A DNA stretch of 64,000 nucleotides, taken from contig CAYTPX010000004.1 in the NCBI GenBank assembly GCA_964439955.1, positions 1 to 64,000 on the forward strand, given 5' to 3'. The notes below the pieces were generated by a model. That model was not told where the DNA came from, did not search any database, and saw only the letters and a program-made list of their open reading frames with translations. The first letter of the stretch is position 1. Each line of letters opens with the position of its first letter. Source of the DNA: UBA1794 sp964439955. Its GTDB lineage: Bacteria; Bacteroidota; Bacteroidia; Bacteroidales; Bacteroidaceae. Below, piece by piece: positions 25,708 to 33,454 of the stretch. A program made the position numbers and the translations under genes.

Positions 25708-26892
25708 TTACTCTACCGTCCGCGGAGCGCCATTCTTGAACAGCAGGAACTCCAGTGTGTGGAAGCCCCGCACGTTTTGGGCGGCTTCGATGGCTTCGTC
25801 GCTGTCGCCGTCTGCCCAATTCAAATCGTCGAAATTGCCGGACTCCAGTATGTTTACTATGGCTACTTGGTCGAGCGGCCAGCTATCCATGTTCGGGTCA
25901 AGGCCAAGCGCGTCAACCGGGCCGAAAAGGAAGGCTTCGCTTTGCTCCCACGGTTCGCGGGCTACCAGCCATGCCTCGCAAGCGGCTTCGAACGTTTCGT
26001 TGGAGGGGGCGTTGTAGAAGTCCTCGACCGCAGCCCTGAGGGCACTGTTCCGCTCTTTCAGGCTTTTGTAGGTAGGCAGGATGACGTAATCGGTATAGCG
26101 CGTTACCACTTGGTCCAGTTCTTCCTCGGTGATGGTGCCGTTGCTTATGCCTGACTGTATGGCGTTGCGCAACTGGGTGTCCAGCAGGCTGCCGAGGGAG
26201 GTGCAGGCAGCTTGTGCCACCGGCACTTCGGCTGCGCCGATGTTGTTGCGGAAAGGTTGGGGGATGTCGAGGATTGCTTCCCTTGCGTATTCGATTGCTT
26301 CCACAATTTGCCTGTTCAGGTCAGAATCCACGCGTTCCATGATGCTGTAAAGCGAGTTGGCATTGACGGTACTGTCGGTGCTCCCGTAGTAGGAGTTACG
26401 GATGGAGCGGATGTTGTTGGCATAGTCGTCGCGGGAGTGGTAGCTATACCACGATTCCACGGCGTACAAAGCTTCGGTGTACTGCCCGTTAGAATATTTT
26501 CGGTACGGGTCGCCGATTTTCTCGTTGCCCACCTCGTCGGTGATTTCCACACATTTGTCGATGATTTCGGTGATGCAGTCCGTCACGTGCGTGTAGGCCC
26601 CACCGTTGTGGCTTTTAAAGGTTTCCTTGAAAGGGACGCCGCCATCGTAGCTGGTTTCCCAGCTATCGTAAAGCGTGTTTGCGTCATTTTCCAACAGGAT
26701 GGCCACTTGGCGGGCGTAATTCCTCCAGCTTTGGGAGTTCGACGCCGTGTAGTCGAGATTGGCCGCCCTGTCAAATTCATTTTCCGACGACCCTCCGGTT
26801 CCAGGTTCATCGTCGCTGCATGACGTGGCTGCAAGTCCTGTGAAGAGAAGCCCCATGAAGAGCGCACTCTTGTAGAAGAATTTCTTTTCCAT
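25708..26892 (-). CDS. imelysin family lipoprotein
   Basis: A 394-residue periplasmic lipoprotein (lipobox ATSC, Cys25) of the imelysin superfamily, implicated in iron uptake rather than proteolysis. The signature REPWEQSEAFLFGP is at 312-325 and the GxHxxE motif (GFHTLE, Gly376-Glu381) lies almost at the C-terminus. That order fits the circularly permuted topology reported for Bacteroides ovatus imelysin, as opposed to the canonical form. It lies 50 bases after the outer membrane porin gene and precedes the di-heme oxidoreductase. The GTGGSSENEF linker after the lipid anchor is typical of surface or periplasmic lipoproteins. Confidence 0.9.
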   Translation of the reverse strand: MEKKFFYKSALFMGLLFTGLAATSCSDDEPGTGGSSENEFDRAANLDYTASNSQSWRNYARQVAILLENDANTLYDSWETSYDGGVPFKETFKSHNGGAYTHVTDCITEIIDKCVEITDEVGNEKIGDPYRKYSNGQYTEALYAVESWYSYHSRDDYANNIRSIRNSYYGSTDSTVNANSLYSIMERVDSDLNRQIVEAIEYAREAILDIPQPFRNNIGAAEVPVAQAACTSLGSLLDTQLRNAIQSGISNGTITEEELDQVVTRYTDYVILPTYKSLKERNSALRAAVEDFYNAPSNETFEAACEAWLVAREPWEQSEAFLFGPVDALGLDPNMDSWPLDQVAIVNILESGNFDDLNWADGDSDEAIEAAQNVRGFHTLEFLLFKNGAPRTVE

Positions 26893-26942
26893 TGTGTTTT
26901 GCTTTGTTTGATTGTTAGGGTTTATTTATAGTTGTCTCTTTC

Positions 26943-28277
26943 TTATTTGTTGAAGAACCAGCCTACGTAGGCAACGCCGATGGCAAGTTCGTTTTCATTG
27001 TTGTACTTCCCTCCGCCTATTTCGCGTGCCGTATAGTCGGCCTTGAATACAAGGTTGGGCAACGCGCGCCAGTTCAGCCCGGCTGTCCACATGCTGACCT
27101 TCTCGCGGTCGTCCGCAACCAGCGGGCTGATGACTTCCTCCTGGGAGTTGTAGTACTCGTAGCGGGCAAAGGGGAAGATGGCCGGGAATTTCTCGATGCC
27201 TATGATGTTTTTCAGGTCCAGCCCCAGTTCCGCCCCGTAGCTCACGGCGCGTTTGGCCACCGGGGTCGTGCGGCTGTATGGGCTCTTGCTGCCGAGGGCC
27301 GCGTTGGTGCTCGATAGTTTGAGGGAATTGCCCAGGTTTCCGAAAATGCAGTTGCCGCGGAACGTGAGGTAAGGGTTCGTGTATTGTGCGTCCACCGTGT
27401 AAATCCGCAAGGGAATCTGGCCGATGCTTTTGTAGTATTCCGGTTTGTCGGAGTTGGAGCCGATGTCGTTGCAGAAATACCATGAAGCACCTACGCGGAG
27501 GCCGGGAATCCCCCGGTAATCGACCCGTGCCACATAGGCCGGGGAGGTGAAGTTGTCGAACTCGAAGATGGAGGTTTTCCCGCTCCCTGCCCAAGTGGAG
27601 CGGTCGAAGCCGTTGGCGTTGAGTCCGGCCACTACCATGGCTTGGTAGTCGAACGTGGCCCATCCTTTACCGATGGTGCCGAAGAGCCCGATTCCCGTCT
27701 CGTGCCATGTGGAGGGGAGGATGGTCGTTTCGCCTTCAGGGCGGGAGGTACCGAAAAAGTTGGTGGGCTCGTGGTAGGTGTTGGTCAGCCCTACGGGTAC
27801 GACCATGTGCCCCACGCGCACGTTGAGTTCGGGCACGATGAGGCGTGTGATGTGGAATTGCTCCAATGCCACCTCGCCGCCTTTCTCCACTTCCGTCTCG
27901 TATTCCCCGTTCTCGCTGTTCTCTAGCTCGTAGGCCGCGCCGGTCCCGCCGGCTTCGAACTCGATTTCGGCCCCAAGTATCCATTTTTGCGTAAACTTGT
28001 AGTCGAATGCCAGGACAAAGCGGGGTATGGATATGGTATTCCGCTTGACCTTGCTGTTCCCGTCCGAGCTCCCGTAGTAGCGGTTGATGCCGTAGTCCTT
28101 GAAGTTGGCCAGGATTTCTCCGTAGCCGCCTACGCGGAAGCGGTCGAAAGTCTCGTACCCGGATGTGGTTGCCATGTCGTTTGGGTTTGTCCCTTCTTGT
28201 GTTTGCGGCGTCTCGGCCCGCAGGAGTCCGGTGGCCAGCAAGGCCGGGCCGAAGAAGAGTGCGTGTTTGAGTCTCAT
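26943..28277 (-). CDS. outer membrane porin-like beta-barrel protein
   Basis: A 444-residue protein with a short signal peptide (MRLKHALFFGPALLATGLLRA) and many amphipathic beta strands ending in AYVGWFFNK. It resembles the phosphate-selective-porin-like or maltoporin-like barrels of Bacteroidetes, for example GGYGEILANFKDYGINRYYG near residue 50, GHMVVPVGLTN and PILPSTWHETGIG-like segments. It is the first gene of the imelysin cluster and has a -7 element (28303-28310) upstream. It probably supplies the outer membrane channel of that system. The exact family name and substrate remain open. Confidence 0.78.
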   Translation of the reverse strand: MRLKHALFFGPALLATGLLRAETPQTQEGTNPNDMATTSGYETFDRFRVGGYGEILANFKDYGINRYYGSSDGNSKVKRNTISIPRFVLAFDYKFTQKWILGAEIEFEAGGTGAAYELENSENGEYETEVEKGGEVALEQFHITRLIVPELNVRVGHMVVPVGLTNTYHEPTNFFGTSRPEGETTILPSTWHETGIGLFGTIGKGWATFDYQAMVVAGLNANGFDRSTWAGSGKTSIFEFDNFTSPAYVARVDYRGIPGLRVGASWYFCNDIGSNSDKPEYYKSIGQIPLRIYTVDAQYTNPYLTFRGNCIFGNLGNSLKLSSTNAALGSKSPYSRTTPVAKRAVSYGAELGLDLKNIIGIEKFPAIFPFARYEYYNSQEEVISPLVADDREKVSMWTAGLNWRALPNLVFKADYTAREIGGGKYNNENELAIGVAYVGWFFNK

Positions 28278-28302
28278 TTCTGTCAGTTTTTATTTCCGGC
28301 TG

Positions 28303-28310
28303 CAAAGTTA
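28303..28310 (-). promoter_or_regulatory. -7 element of the imelysin cluster
   Basis: TAACTTTG on the minus strand, 26 bases before the porin start. A GTATTGGAAATAC inverted repeat (28325 onwards) lies just upstream and could be a regulator site. Confidence 0.55.
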
Positions 28311-28367
28311 GGAGTAGTTAAGTTGTATTGGAAATACCCAAAAATACTGAACGTGTGAGACGAAATG

Positions 28368-28379
28368 CCTACAAGTAGG
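28368..28379. promoter_or_regulatory. palindromic operator-like site upstream of the hemerythrin-LuxR operon
   Basis: CCTACAAGTAGG, followed by TAT, forms a long inverted repeat (TAGGTAT, then ATACCTA at 28405-28411) with a spacing suited to two bound dimers. The block 28361-28390 nearly matches 8673-8700 at eno. Confidence 0.5.
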
Positions 28380-28421
28380 TATGTTGCCCCGCCTCCTTTT
28401 CCGAATACCTATTTTTGGGGA

Positions 28422-28452
28422 TTGCGAGACCTCCCGTTTTTCTGTTCCTTTG
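28422..28452 (+). promoter_or_regulatory. promoter of the hemerythrin-LuxR operon
   Basis: TTG (28422) and TTCCTTTG (28445-28452) are spaced by exactly 20 bases; the -7 departs from TAnnTTTG at one base. The predicted leader is about 130 bases. Confidence 0.6.
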
Positions 28453-28484
28453 CGGTGCGAAATGGTAAATTGCCTGTGCTGTAT

Positions 28485-28552
28485 GGCAAAAAGCGCAGGC
28501 GGTTTTTGCCGGAACCCTTGGCGCTTGGGGCAAAAAGTGCCGCCCCTTTTTT
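28485..28552. repeat. palindromic element, copy F, in the leader of the hemerythrin operon
   Basis: GGCAAAAA/TTTTTGCC (28485-28510) is a perfect 8-bp stem. A second unit CAAAAAGTGCCGCCCCTTTTTTG follows, sharing AAAAGTGCCGCCCC with copy E. It lies between promoter and start codon, so it would fold in the mRNA leader. Confidence 0.65.
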
Positions 28553-28591
28553 GTGAAAACCTTGCTTTATTTATAAAGACACATACGTATT

Positions 28592-29299
28592 ATGCATCCA
28601 CATGGCAACTATCTCCCGGGCGACAAGATGTGCGACCTTATTTGCGAGAACTATACTTTGCTCCAAGTGTTGAGCCGCTTCGGCCTCCCTCTGGGCTTCG
28701 GCGAGAAAACGGTGGAGGAGGTGTGCCGGGAAAACGGGGTGGATTGCCCCACGTTCCTTTCGGTTGTCAATTTCATACTGGACGGTTGCACCCAGATGGC
28801 GGAAGAGCCGGGGCGCATCTCCGTCGCCTCGCTGATGCTCTACCTGCGCCAATCCCATGGTTACTTCCTCGGTTTCTACCTGCCCTATATCCGGCGGAAG
28901 CTCGTCGAAGCCATCGACACCTCTTCGGAGGACAAGATTGCCCGACTGATCTTGCACTTCTATGACGAATACGTGGAAGAGGTACGCAAACACATGGACT
29001 ACGAGGACGAAAACGTGTTTACTTACGTGGACGGCTTGCTCGCCGGGGGCTCGCCGGCGGCAGGTTACCGGATTTCTGCCTTTGCCCGGCGGCATGGCGC
29101 GGTAGACGCGAAACTGACGGAGCTGAAGAACATCATCATTAAGTATTACCCCGAGGAAGAAAAAAATCTTCTGCTCAACGCGGTTCTCCAGGATATTTTT
29201 TCGTGCGAGCAGGAGCTGGGTTCCCATTGCAAGGTGGAGGATTTGCTGTTTATTCCTGCCGTCACGGAGTTGGAAAGGAGAAGAAATGAAACAAAATGA
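28592..29299 (+). CDS. hemerythrin-domain di-iron protein, ScdA/RIC (YtfE)-like
   Basis: Predicted cytosolic di-iron protein of the 'repair of iron centres' type, which protects or repairs Fe-S enzymes under nitrosative or oxidative stress. The 235 residues start with an ScdA_N/DUF1858-like segment (LICENYTLLQVLSRFGLPLG, residues 15-34). A helical hemerythrin-like region follows, with metal-ligand candidates in RQSHGYFLGFYLP, HFYDEYVEEVRKHMDYEDENVF and RRHGAVDAKL. Its stop overlaps the LuxR gene by 14 bases, so the two are co-expressed. Its promoter carries an operator-like block shared with enolase, and its leader contains palindromic copy F. Function is inferred from the family. Confidence 0.8.
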   Translation: MHPHGNYLPGDKMCDLICENYTLLQVLSRFGLPLGFGEKTVEEVCRENGVDCPTFLSVVNFILDGCTQMAEEPGRISVASLMLYLRQSHGYFLGFYLPYIRRKLVEAIDTSSEDKIARLILHFYDEYVEEVRKHMDYEDENVFTYVDGLLAGGSPAAGYRISAFARRHGAVDAKLTELKNIIIKYYPEEEKNLLLNAVLQDIFSCEQELGSHCKVEDLLFIPAVTELERRRNETK

Positions 29300-29894
29300 G
29301 GCCATACGCATAGCTATCGCCGAGTCGTCGGCCATTTTGCGCAACGGGATCAGCACGGTGCTCCTCCATTTGCCGGAATTGCATATACATCCGGTCGAGG
29401 CCGCCTCGCCCGAAGCCTTGGACCGCTGCCTCCACGGCCAGCGTATCGACCTGCTCATCGTCAATCCGGCCTTCGGCGGGTGGTTTGACCTGGCTGCTTT
29501 CCGCAACAACCCGTTGTCGGGGGGCGTGAAGTGCTTGGCCTTGCACGTGGCCGTTACCGACAGTTCCTTGCTGGCTCCCTACGATGCCGTGGTTTCGCTC
29601 TACGACGAGCCGGAGAAACTGAAGGAGACAATCATCCACTTGCTCCACATGAAGCCGGAAGAGAACGAGCGGGAGGCGCTCTCCCAACGGGAGCGGGAAA
29701 TCATAATCTGCGTGGTAAAGGGCATGACGAACAAGGAAATAGCCGAAAAGCTCTATCTTTCCGTCCATACCGTCATCACGCACCGGCGCAACATAGCCCG
29801 CAAGTTGCAAATCCACTCGCCGGCCGGGCTTACCATCTACGCGATCGTCAACAAGCTGGTGGAACTTTCCGATATCAAGACCGACCACTTGTAG
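29286..29894 (+). CDS. LuxR/NarL-type transcriptional regulator with degenerate receiver
   Basis: A 202-residue DNA-binding protein. The C-terminal LuxR helix-turn-helix is clear: LSQREREIIICVVKGMTNKE with IAEKLYLSVHTVITHRRNIA (about 135-175). The N-terminal 120 residues look like a response-regulator receiver, but the phospho-acceptor Asp at the end of strand 3 is replaced by Asn60 (DLLIVNPAF) and the N-terminal acidic pair is AES, so phosphorylation is unlikely. It is translated from a start inside the hemerythrin gene, preceded by GGAG. It may sense a signal through the hemerythrin protein and control the shared operator, which is inference. Confidence 0.85.
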   Translation: MKQNEAIRIAIAESSAILRNGISTVLLHLPELHIHPVEAASPEALDRCLHGQRIDLLIVNPAFGGWFDLAAFRNNPLSGGVKCLALHVAVTDSSLLAPYDAVVSLYDEPEKLKETIIHLLHMKPEENEREALSQREREIIICVVKGMTNKEIAEKLYLSVHTVITHRRNIARKLQIHSPAGLTIYAIVNKLVELSDIKTDHL

Positions 29895-29922
29895 TGCTTT
29901 TCGCCGGGCGGGAAACGAAGAA

Positions 29923-29954
29923 TCCCCGGCGTCCCATAGTGGGAGGGCCGGGGA
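29923..29954. terminator. hairpin between convergent LuxR and aldo/keto reductase genes
   Basis: TCCCCGGC and GCCGGGGA pair, with an inner TCCCA/TGGGA stem. T-runs are weak on both sides. Confidence 0.55.
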
Positions 29955-30012
29955 ACAGTGCATGTACTATTGAGGGAAAAGGCCTGTCGGCACAAGAGCC
30001 TTGTCTCTTGCC

Positions 30013-31410
30013 TTACAGTGTGTTTTGTTTCAGTTGCTCCACATAGCGGTCGATGCGCTGCATCTCTGCGGGAATGTCGATGCGCTGCGGGCAGTGTGGG
30101 TTGCACTGGTTGCAGCCGATGCAGTGGCTGGCTTGGCGCAGGCGGGGCACGCTGCGGTCGTAGCCAATGAGGAAGGCGCGGCGGGCTTGGCGGTAGTGCT
30201 CGTCTTGTGCGCTTTCCGGTACGTTCCCTTCGTTCAGGCAGTTGTTGTAATGCAGGAGAATTGCCGGGATGTCCAGCCCGTAGGGGCATGGCATGCAGTA
30301 CTTGCAGTCGTTGCAGGGGATGGTGTCGAACTGCATCATGTCGGAGGCCGTCTGTTGGAGAAAGGCAAATTCCTCATTGCTTAACGCTTTTAGCGGAGAG
30401 TAGGTGTGCAAATTGTCTTTCAAGTGCGCCATCCGGGTCATCCCGCTCAACACGGTGAGCACTCCGGGGAAACTTCCTGCGAAACGGAAGGCCCACGAGG
30501 CCACACTCGCCTCGGGTTCCCGTCCTTTGAGCCGCGCCACGATTTTGTCGGGCACGTTGGAGAGGCGTCCGCCCAAGAGCGGTTCCATGATTACGGCGGG
30601 GATATTCCTTTTTGCCAGCTCGTTGTAGAGATATTCCGCGTCGGTGTTGCGGGGATTGATTTGCTTGGCGTATTTCCAATCGAGGTAGTTCAGCTGGATT
30701 TGTACGAAGTCCCATCGGTATAGCCCTGCGTCGTGTTCGGCCAGGAGGCGGTCGAAAACGGCAATATCGCCATGGTATGAGAAGCCAAGGTTGCGTATGC
30801 GTCCGGCTTCCCGCTCCTTGTATAGGAAGTCCAGCATGCCATTTTTGACGTAGCGGCTTTCGTATTCTTCCATGCCCGTGCCCATTCCGATGCCGTGGAG
30901 CAGGAGGTAATCGATGTAGTCTACTTGGAGTTCTTTCATGGAGTTGCGGTACATGGCGATGCTTTCCCCAAGAGGCCACGTCGAGGGGGCAAAGTTGGAC
31001 AGCTTGGTGGCAATGAAGTATGAGTCGCGGGGGTGGCGGCTGAGGGCGATTCCCGTGGCGTGTTCCGATTTGCCGCGGCAGTACGCGGGGGAGGTGTCGA
31101 AGTAGTTTACGCCATGGGCGAGGGCATGATCGACCAACTCGTTCACCATTTCTTGGTCAATCTCTTCGCTTCCTTCGCGTGCGCTTCGTCCGCTGACCGA
31201 AGGGAGGCGCATCATGCCGAATCCGAGCAGCGATACGCGGTCGCCGGTGGAGGGGTTGGTGCGGTAAGCCATGTCCTTGGCCGAAGTCTCTGCCGCCACG
31301 CCGGAGGAAGTGTTGCCGTCCTTGCAGGCGGCAAGCCCTGCGGTTACCATGCCGGCCGCACCTGCGCGTTTGAGGAAGTCGCGGCGCGATATGTTTTTAT
31401 TGTTTCCCAT
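30013..31410 (-). CDS. Tat-exported aldo/keto reductase with C-terminal ferredoxin-like domain
   Basis: A 465-residue oxidoreductase. The start at 31410 gives MGNNKNISRRDFLKRAGAAG, a twin-arginine signal, followed by a lipobox-like LAAC. The aldo/keto reductase domain shows DTSPAYCRGKSEHA (Asp and Tyr of the active site), ATKLSN with the Lys, and LLLHGIG with the His. Two Cys clusters follow near the C-terminus: CNDCKYCMPCPYG and CIGCNQCNPHCPQ, expected to hold 4Fe-4S centres. It lies 39 bases after the CMD protein and likely forms an operon with it. Such fused enzymes are common in anaerobic Bacteroidetes; substrate unknown. Confidence 0.85.
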   Translation of the reverse strand: MGNNKNISRRDFLKRAGAAGMVTAGLAACKDGNTSSGVAAETSAKDMAYRTNPSTGDRVSLLGFGMMRLPSVSGRSAREGSEEIDQEMVNELVDHALAHGVNYFDTSPAYCRGKSEHATGIALSRHPRDSYFIATKLSNFAPSTWPLGESIAMYRNSMKELQVDYIDYLLLHGIGMGTGMEEYESRYVKNGMLDFLYKEREAGRIRNLGFSYHGDIAVFDRLLAEHDAGLYRWDFVQIQLNYLDWKYAKQINPRNTDAEYLYNELAKRNIPAVIMEPLLGGRLSNVPDKIVARLKGREPEASVASWAFRFAGSFPGVLTVLSGMTRMAHLKDNLHTYSPLKALSNEEFAFLQQTASDMMQFDTIPCNDCKYCMPCPYGLDIPAILLHYNNCLNEGNVPESAQDEHYRQARRAFLIGYDRSVPRLRQASHCIGCNQCNPHCPQRIDIPAEMQRIDRYVEQLKQNTL

Positions 31411-31449
31411 TCCTGTCTGCCAATTATGCGTTCTCGTGCCTGCCACGCG

Positions 31450-32280
31450 TTATTTGCCGTTTGTCGCGGCGGTTGTTTCCGGTTCGGGCACTACCTCGTT
31501 CAGGCAGGCGATGGCATTCAGCGTGCGGGGATACCCTATGAAAGGCAGCAGCCGGGTTACTATTTCGAGCAGGTACTCCTTGTCGTTTCCCACGTTGAGG
31601 TTGCCTTGTATGTGTCCCTTTACCTGCGGTTCGCATCCTCCCATGGAGATGAGGATGGCGAAGGTGAGCGCTTCGCGGGTTTTCACGTCCGCTCCCGTGC
31701 GGGTGTAGTAGTCGCCGAAACAGTTGGCGGAGAGGTAATCCTGTATGTTCTTCTGATTGTCGGGGGCGTTGCTGCGCATGGCGTCGATGCTGCCCCCGAA
31801 GATTCCTTTCTGGGTGGCAAGGCCTTTTTCGAAACGGTCGGCGGTTGTCGTGGTAGACTGCCCTTCGAGCGGCAATTCAACGCCTTTCCCAATCAAGAAC
31901 TCGTTCGTGATGCCCACGAAGTCCATCACTTTGGCCATTCCCGCGTAGGGCACGGCTTGGTAGAGTACTTCCTTTATTTCGACGGGGCTCACCACGCCTT
32001 GTGCCCAGGCACGTTCCAAGGATGATTTGTACTGGGTCTGTGCCTGCAGGGCGATGCAGGAGGCGAGCGTCACCATTGCGGTGGTCTTGGCGTCCACCCT
32101 GCCTCCGTACTGTTGGGTTTCCCCGAATGCGAAATTCTGGAGGATGCCGTACAACTCGGGGTCGTTCTTTTGCAATTCTTCGTTAATGTCCATGTTGCTT
32201 TGTGCTTTGCTTGTCCCGGCAAGTCCTAGCGCCGCCAGTAGCGAGGCTGCCAGTAGCCGGGGGAAAATGCGTTGTCCCAT
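31450..32280 (-). CDS. exported carboxymuconolactone decarboxylase-family protein with two CMD domains
   Basis: A 276-residue protein with signal peptide MGQRIFPRLLAASLLAALGL. Two CMD/AhpD-like helical domains follow. The first includes TLASCIALQAQTQY and the second ILISMGGCEPQVKGH. Each has a single Cys rather than the CxxC of AhpD, so peroxidase activity is not supported. The frame is open ten codons upstream, but the ATG at 32280 starts the signal peptide, with a -7 element (32308-32315) close by. It is co-directional with the downstream Fe-S aldo/keto reductase and lies beside two AraC regulators, which may control it. Confidence 0.8.
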   Translation of the reverse strand: MGQRIFPRLLAASLLAALGLAGTSKAQSNMDINEELQKNDPELYGILQNFAFGETQQYGGRVDAKTTAMVTLASCIALQAQTQYKSSLERAWAQGVVSPVEIKEVLYQAVPYAGMAKVMDFVGITNEFLIGKGVELPLEGQSTTTTADRFEKGLATQKGIFGGSIDAMRSNAPDNQKNIQDYLSANCFGDYYTRTGADVKTREALTFAILISMGGCEPQVKGHIQGNLNVGNDKEYLLEIVTRLLPFIGYPRTLNAIACLNEVVPEPETTAATNGK

Positions 32281-32307
32281 AGCGTTATTTGTTTGTTCCT
32301 CTGGCCG

Positions 32308-32315
32308 CAAATATA
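32308..32315 (-). promoter_or_regulatory. -7 element of the CMD-reductase operon
   Basis: TATATTTG on the minus strand, 28 bases before the CMD start; no clear TTG at -33, as expected for a regulator-dependent promoter. Confidence 0.5.
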
Positions 32316-32394
32316 GTGTGGTGGCAGGGAATGTATATGATACAATTTACAGGTTTCCGAACCCAAATTACATATTTCGGGCGGCAGCCTGCAT

Positions 32395-33288
32395 TCAATT
32401 CCGGTATTGGCCCCGGAATTGCGAGGGCGTGCATCCCTTCAGTTGCTTGAATATGTGGCAGAACAGGTGGGGCGAAGGGTAGCCCAGCCCCTCGGTGATT
32501 TCCGCGATGGCCTTGCCCGTGCGCGCCAGTTGGGAGCAGGCTGCTTCGAAGCGCCTGAGCCGGGCGTATTCCTTGAAGTCCTTGCCTGTCTCGTGGCGCA
32601 GCAGGTCGTTGAGGTAGGCGGGCGAGAGGTTTTGCATGCGGGCGCAATGTTCGTCCGACGGGAAGCCTTTCTCCCGCGCCTGCCCGGTGAGGAAGTAGTG
32701 GGCGAGCAGCCGCCCGGTTTGTCCTACGACCTCCATGTTCTCCTCGTGGCGGGTGGTGAACTGCCGTCTGTAGAAGCGGCTGCAATAGCTGAGGAGCAGG
32801 TCTATCTTCAAGCAGATGAGCCTTTGGCTGTATTCGTCCATCCCCCGGCCCAATTCTCCAGCGATGCCGTCTAGGCATTCCCCTATTGTGTTTTTCTCGC
32901 GCGCGGAGAGATGGAGCGCCTCGTTTGGGCGGTAGTGGAAAAAGGTGTAGTCCCTGAAGTGCTCTCCCAGCGGGGTGTGGCGCATCAGGTCGGGGTGGAA
33001 GCAGAGCAGCTTGTCCCCCTTTGCGGGGGGCTGCCTTTCGGCCGCGAGGCTGAGTGGCTGCCCGGGCGGGAAAAATTGCAGCGTTTTTTCGGAAAAGTCA
33101 CAGCACTTTCTCCCGTAACATGCAAGGCTGTCCGGGACTTGCCTGAGGAGTATGGAGTAGAAGTCCATCCGCAATAGGATGCGGTCGGCTGACCCCGGGA
33201 CGTCTGCCATGCAGGCCAAGGGATGCAGCGTATGCCCCGAGAAGAACCGGTTGCATTGAGCTATGTCTTTTATCTCTACGGTTTCCAT
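32395..33288 (-). CDS. AraC-family transcriptional regulator
   Basis: A 297-residue regulator beginning METVEIKDIAQCNRFFSGHT. The N-terminal two-thirds is a cupin-like sensor (FFPPGQPLSL, LLCFHPDLMRHTPLG). The C-terminal 95 residues hold two helix-turn-helix units (NLSPAYLNDLLRHETGKDFK and GKAIAEITEGLGYPSPHLFC). It is a paralogue of the divergent regulator at 33455, sharing the order HTLHPLAC/ETLHPLVS, HPDL and the helix pattern. The CMD operon lies downstream in the same direction, so it is a likely target. A TACCTTCG element (33314-33321) precedes it. Confidence 0.9.
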   Translation of the reverse strand: METVEIKDIAQCNRFFSGHTLHPLACMADVPGSADRILLRMDFYSILLRQVPDSLACYGRKCCDFSEKTLQFFPPGQPLSLAAERQPPAKGDKLLCFHPDLMRHTPLGEHFRDYTFFHYRPNEALHLSAREKNTIGECLDGIAGELGRGMDEYSQRLICLKIDLLLSYCSRFYRRQFTTRHEENMEVVGQTGRLLAHYFLTGQAREKGFPSDEHCARMQNLSPAYLNDLLRHETGKDFKEYARLRRFEAACSQLARTGKAIAEITEGLGYPSPHLFCHIFKQLKGCTPSQFRGQYRN

Positions 33289-33313
33289 TTCCGCCGGTGC
33301 GTTTTTTGTGGTG

Positions 33314-33321
33314 CGAAGGTA
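33314..33321 (-). promoter_or_regulatory. -7 element of the minus-strand araC gene
   Basis: TACCTTCG on the minus strand, 26 bases before the start codon. Confidence 0.45.
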
Positions 33322-33421
33322 GGGGCTCGCTGCTTTGGCGCGTGTAGATATTTTACGGAAGTTTGTAATCTATTTACAGGTCATGCCGGGGCATCCGGAA
33401 TCCGCATCCGCCGGAAATACA

Positions 33422-33429
33422 TATCTTTG
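33422..33429 (+). promoter_or_regulatory. -7 element of the plus-strand araC gene
   Basis: TATCTTTG, 26 bases before the ATG at 33455. It shows that an in-frame codon at 33335 is not the start. Confidence 0.6.
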
Positions 33430-33454
33430 CCCGGAGATCAAAAAAGGATGGCTT

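Larger units (their letters stand above)
28278..28591. other. divergent intergenic region between porin and hemerythrin operons
   Basis: Holds the minus-strand porin promoter, the operator-like CCTACAAGTAGG, an inverted ATACCTA, the plus-strand hemerythrin promoter and palindromic copy F in the leader. No protein gene is seen. Confidence 0.75.

Noticed and set aside
28325..28337. GTATTGGAAATAC as a possible Fur box
   Set aside because: It is a short inverted repeat and does not match the Fur consensus; kept only as a remark on the promoter.
33065..33115. A repeat-like stretch in the minus-strand araC gene resembling the palindromic family
   Set aside because: The encoded segment aligns with the same region of the divergent paralogue (RYGKQLYDYQEG and FAPGQ), so it is ordinary coding sequence, not an inserted element.
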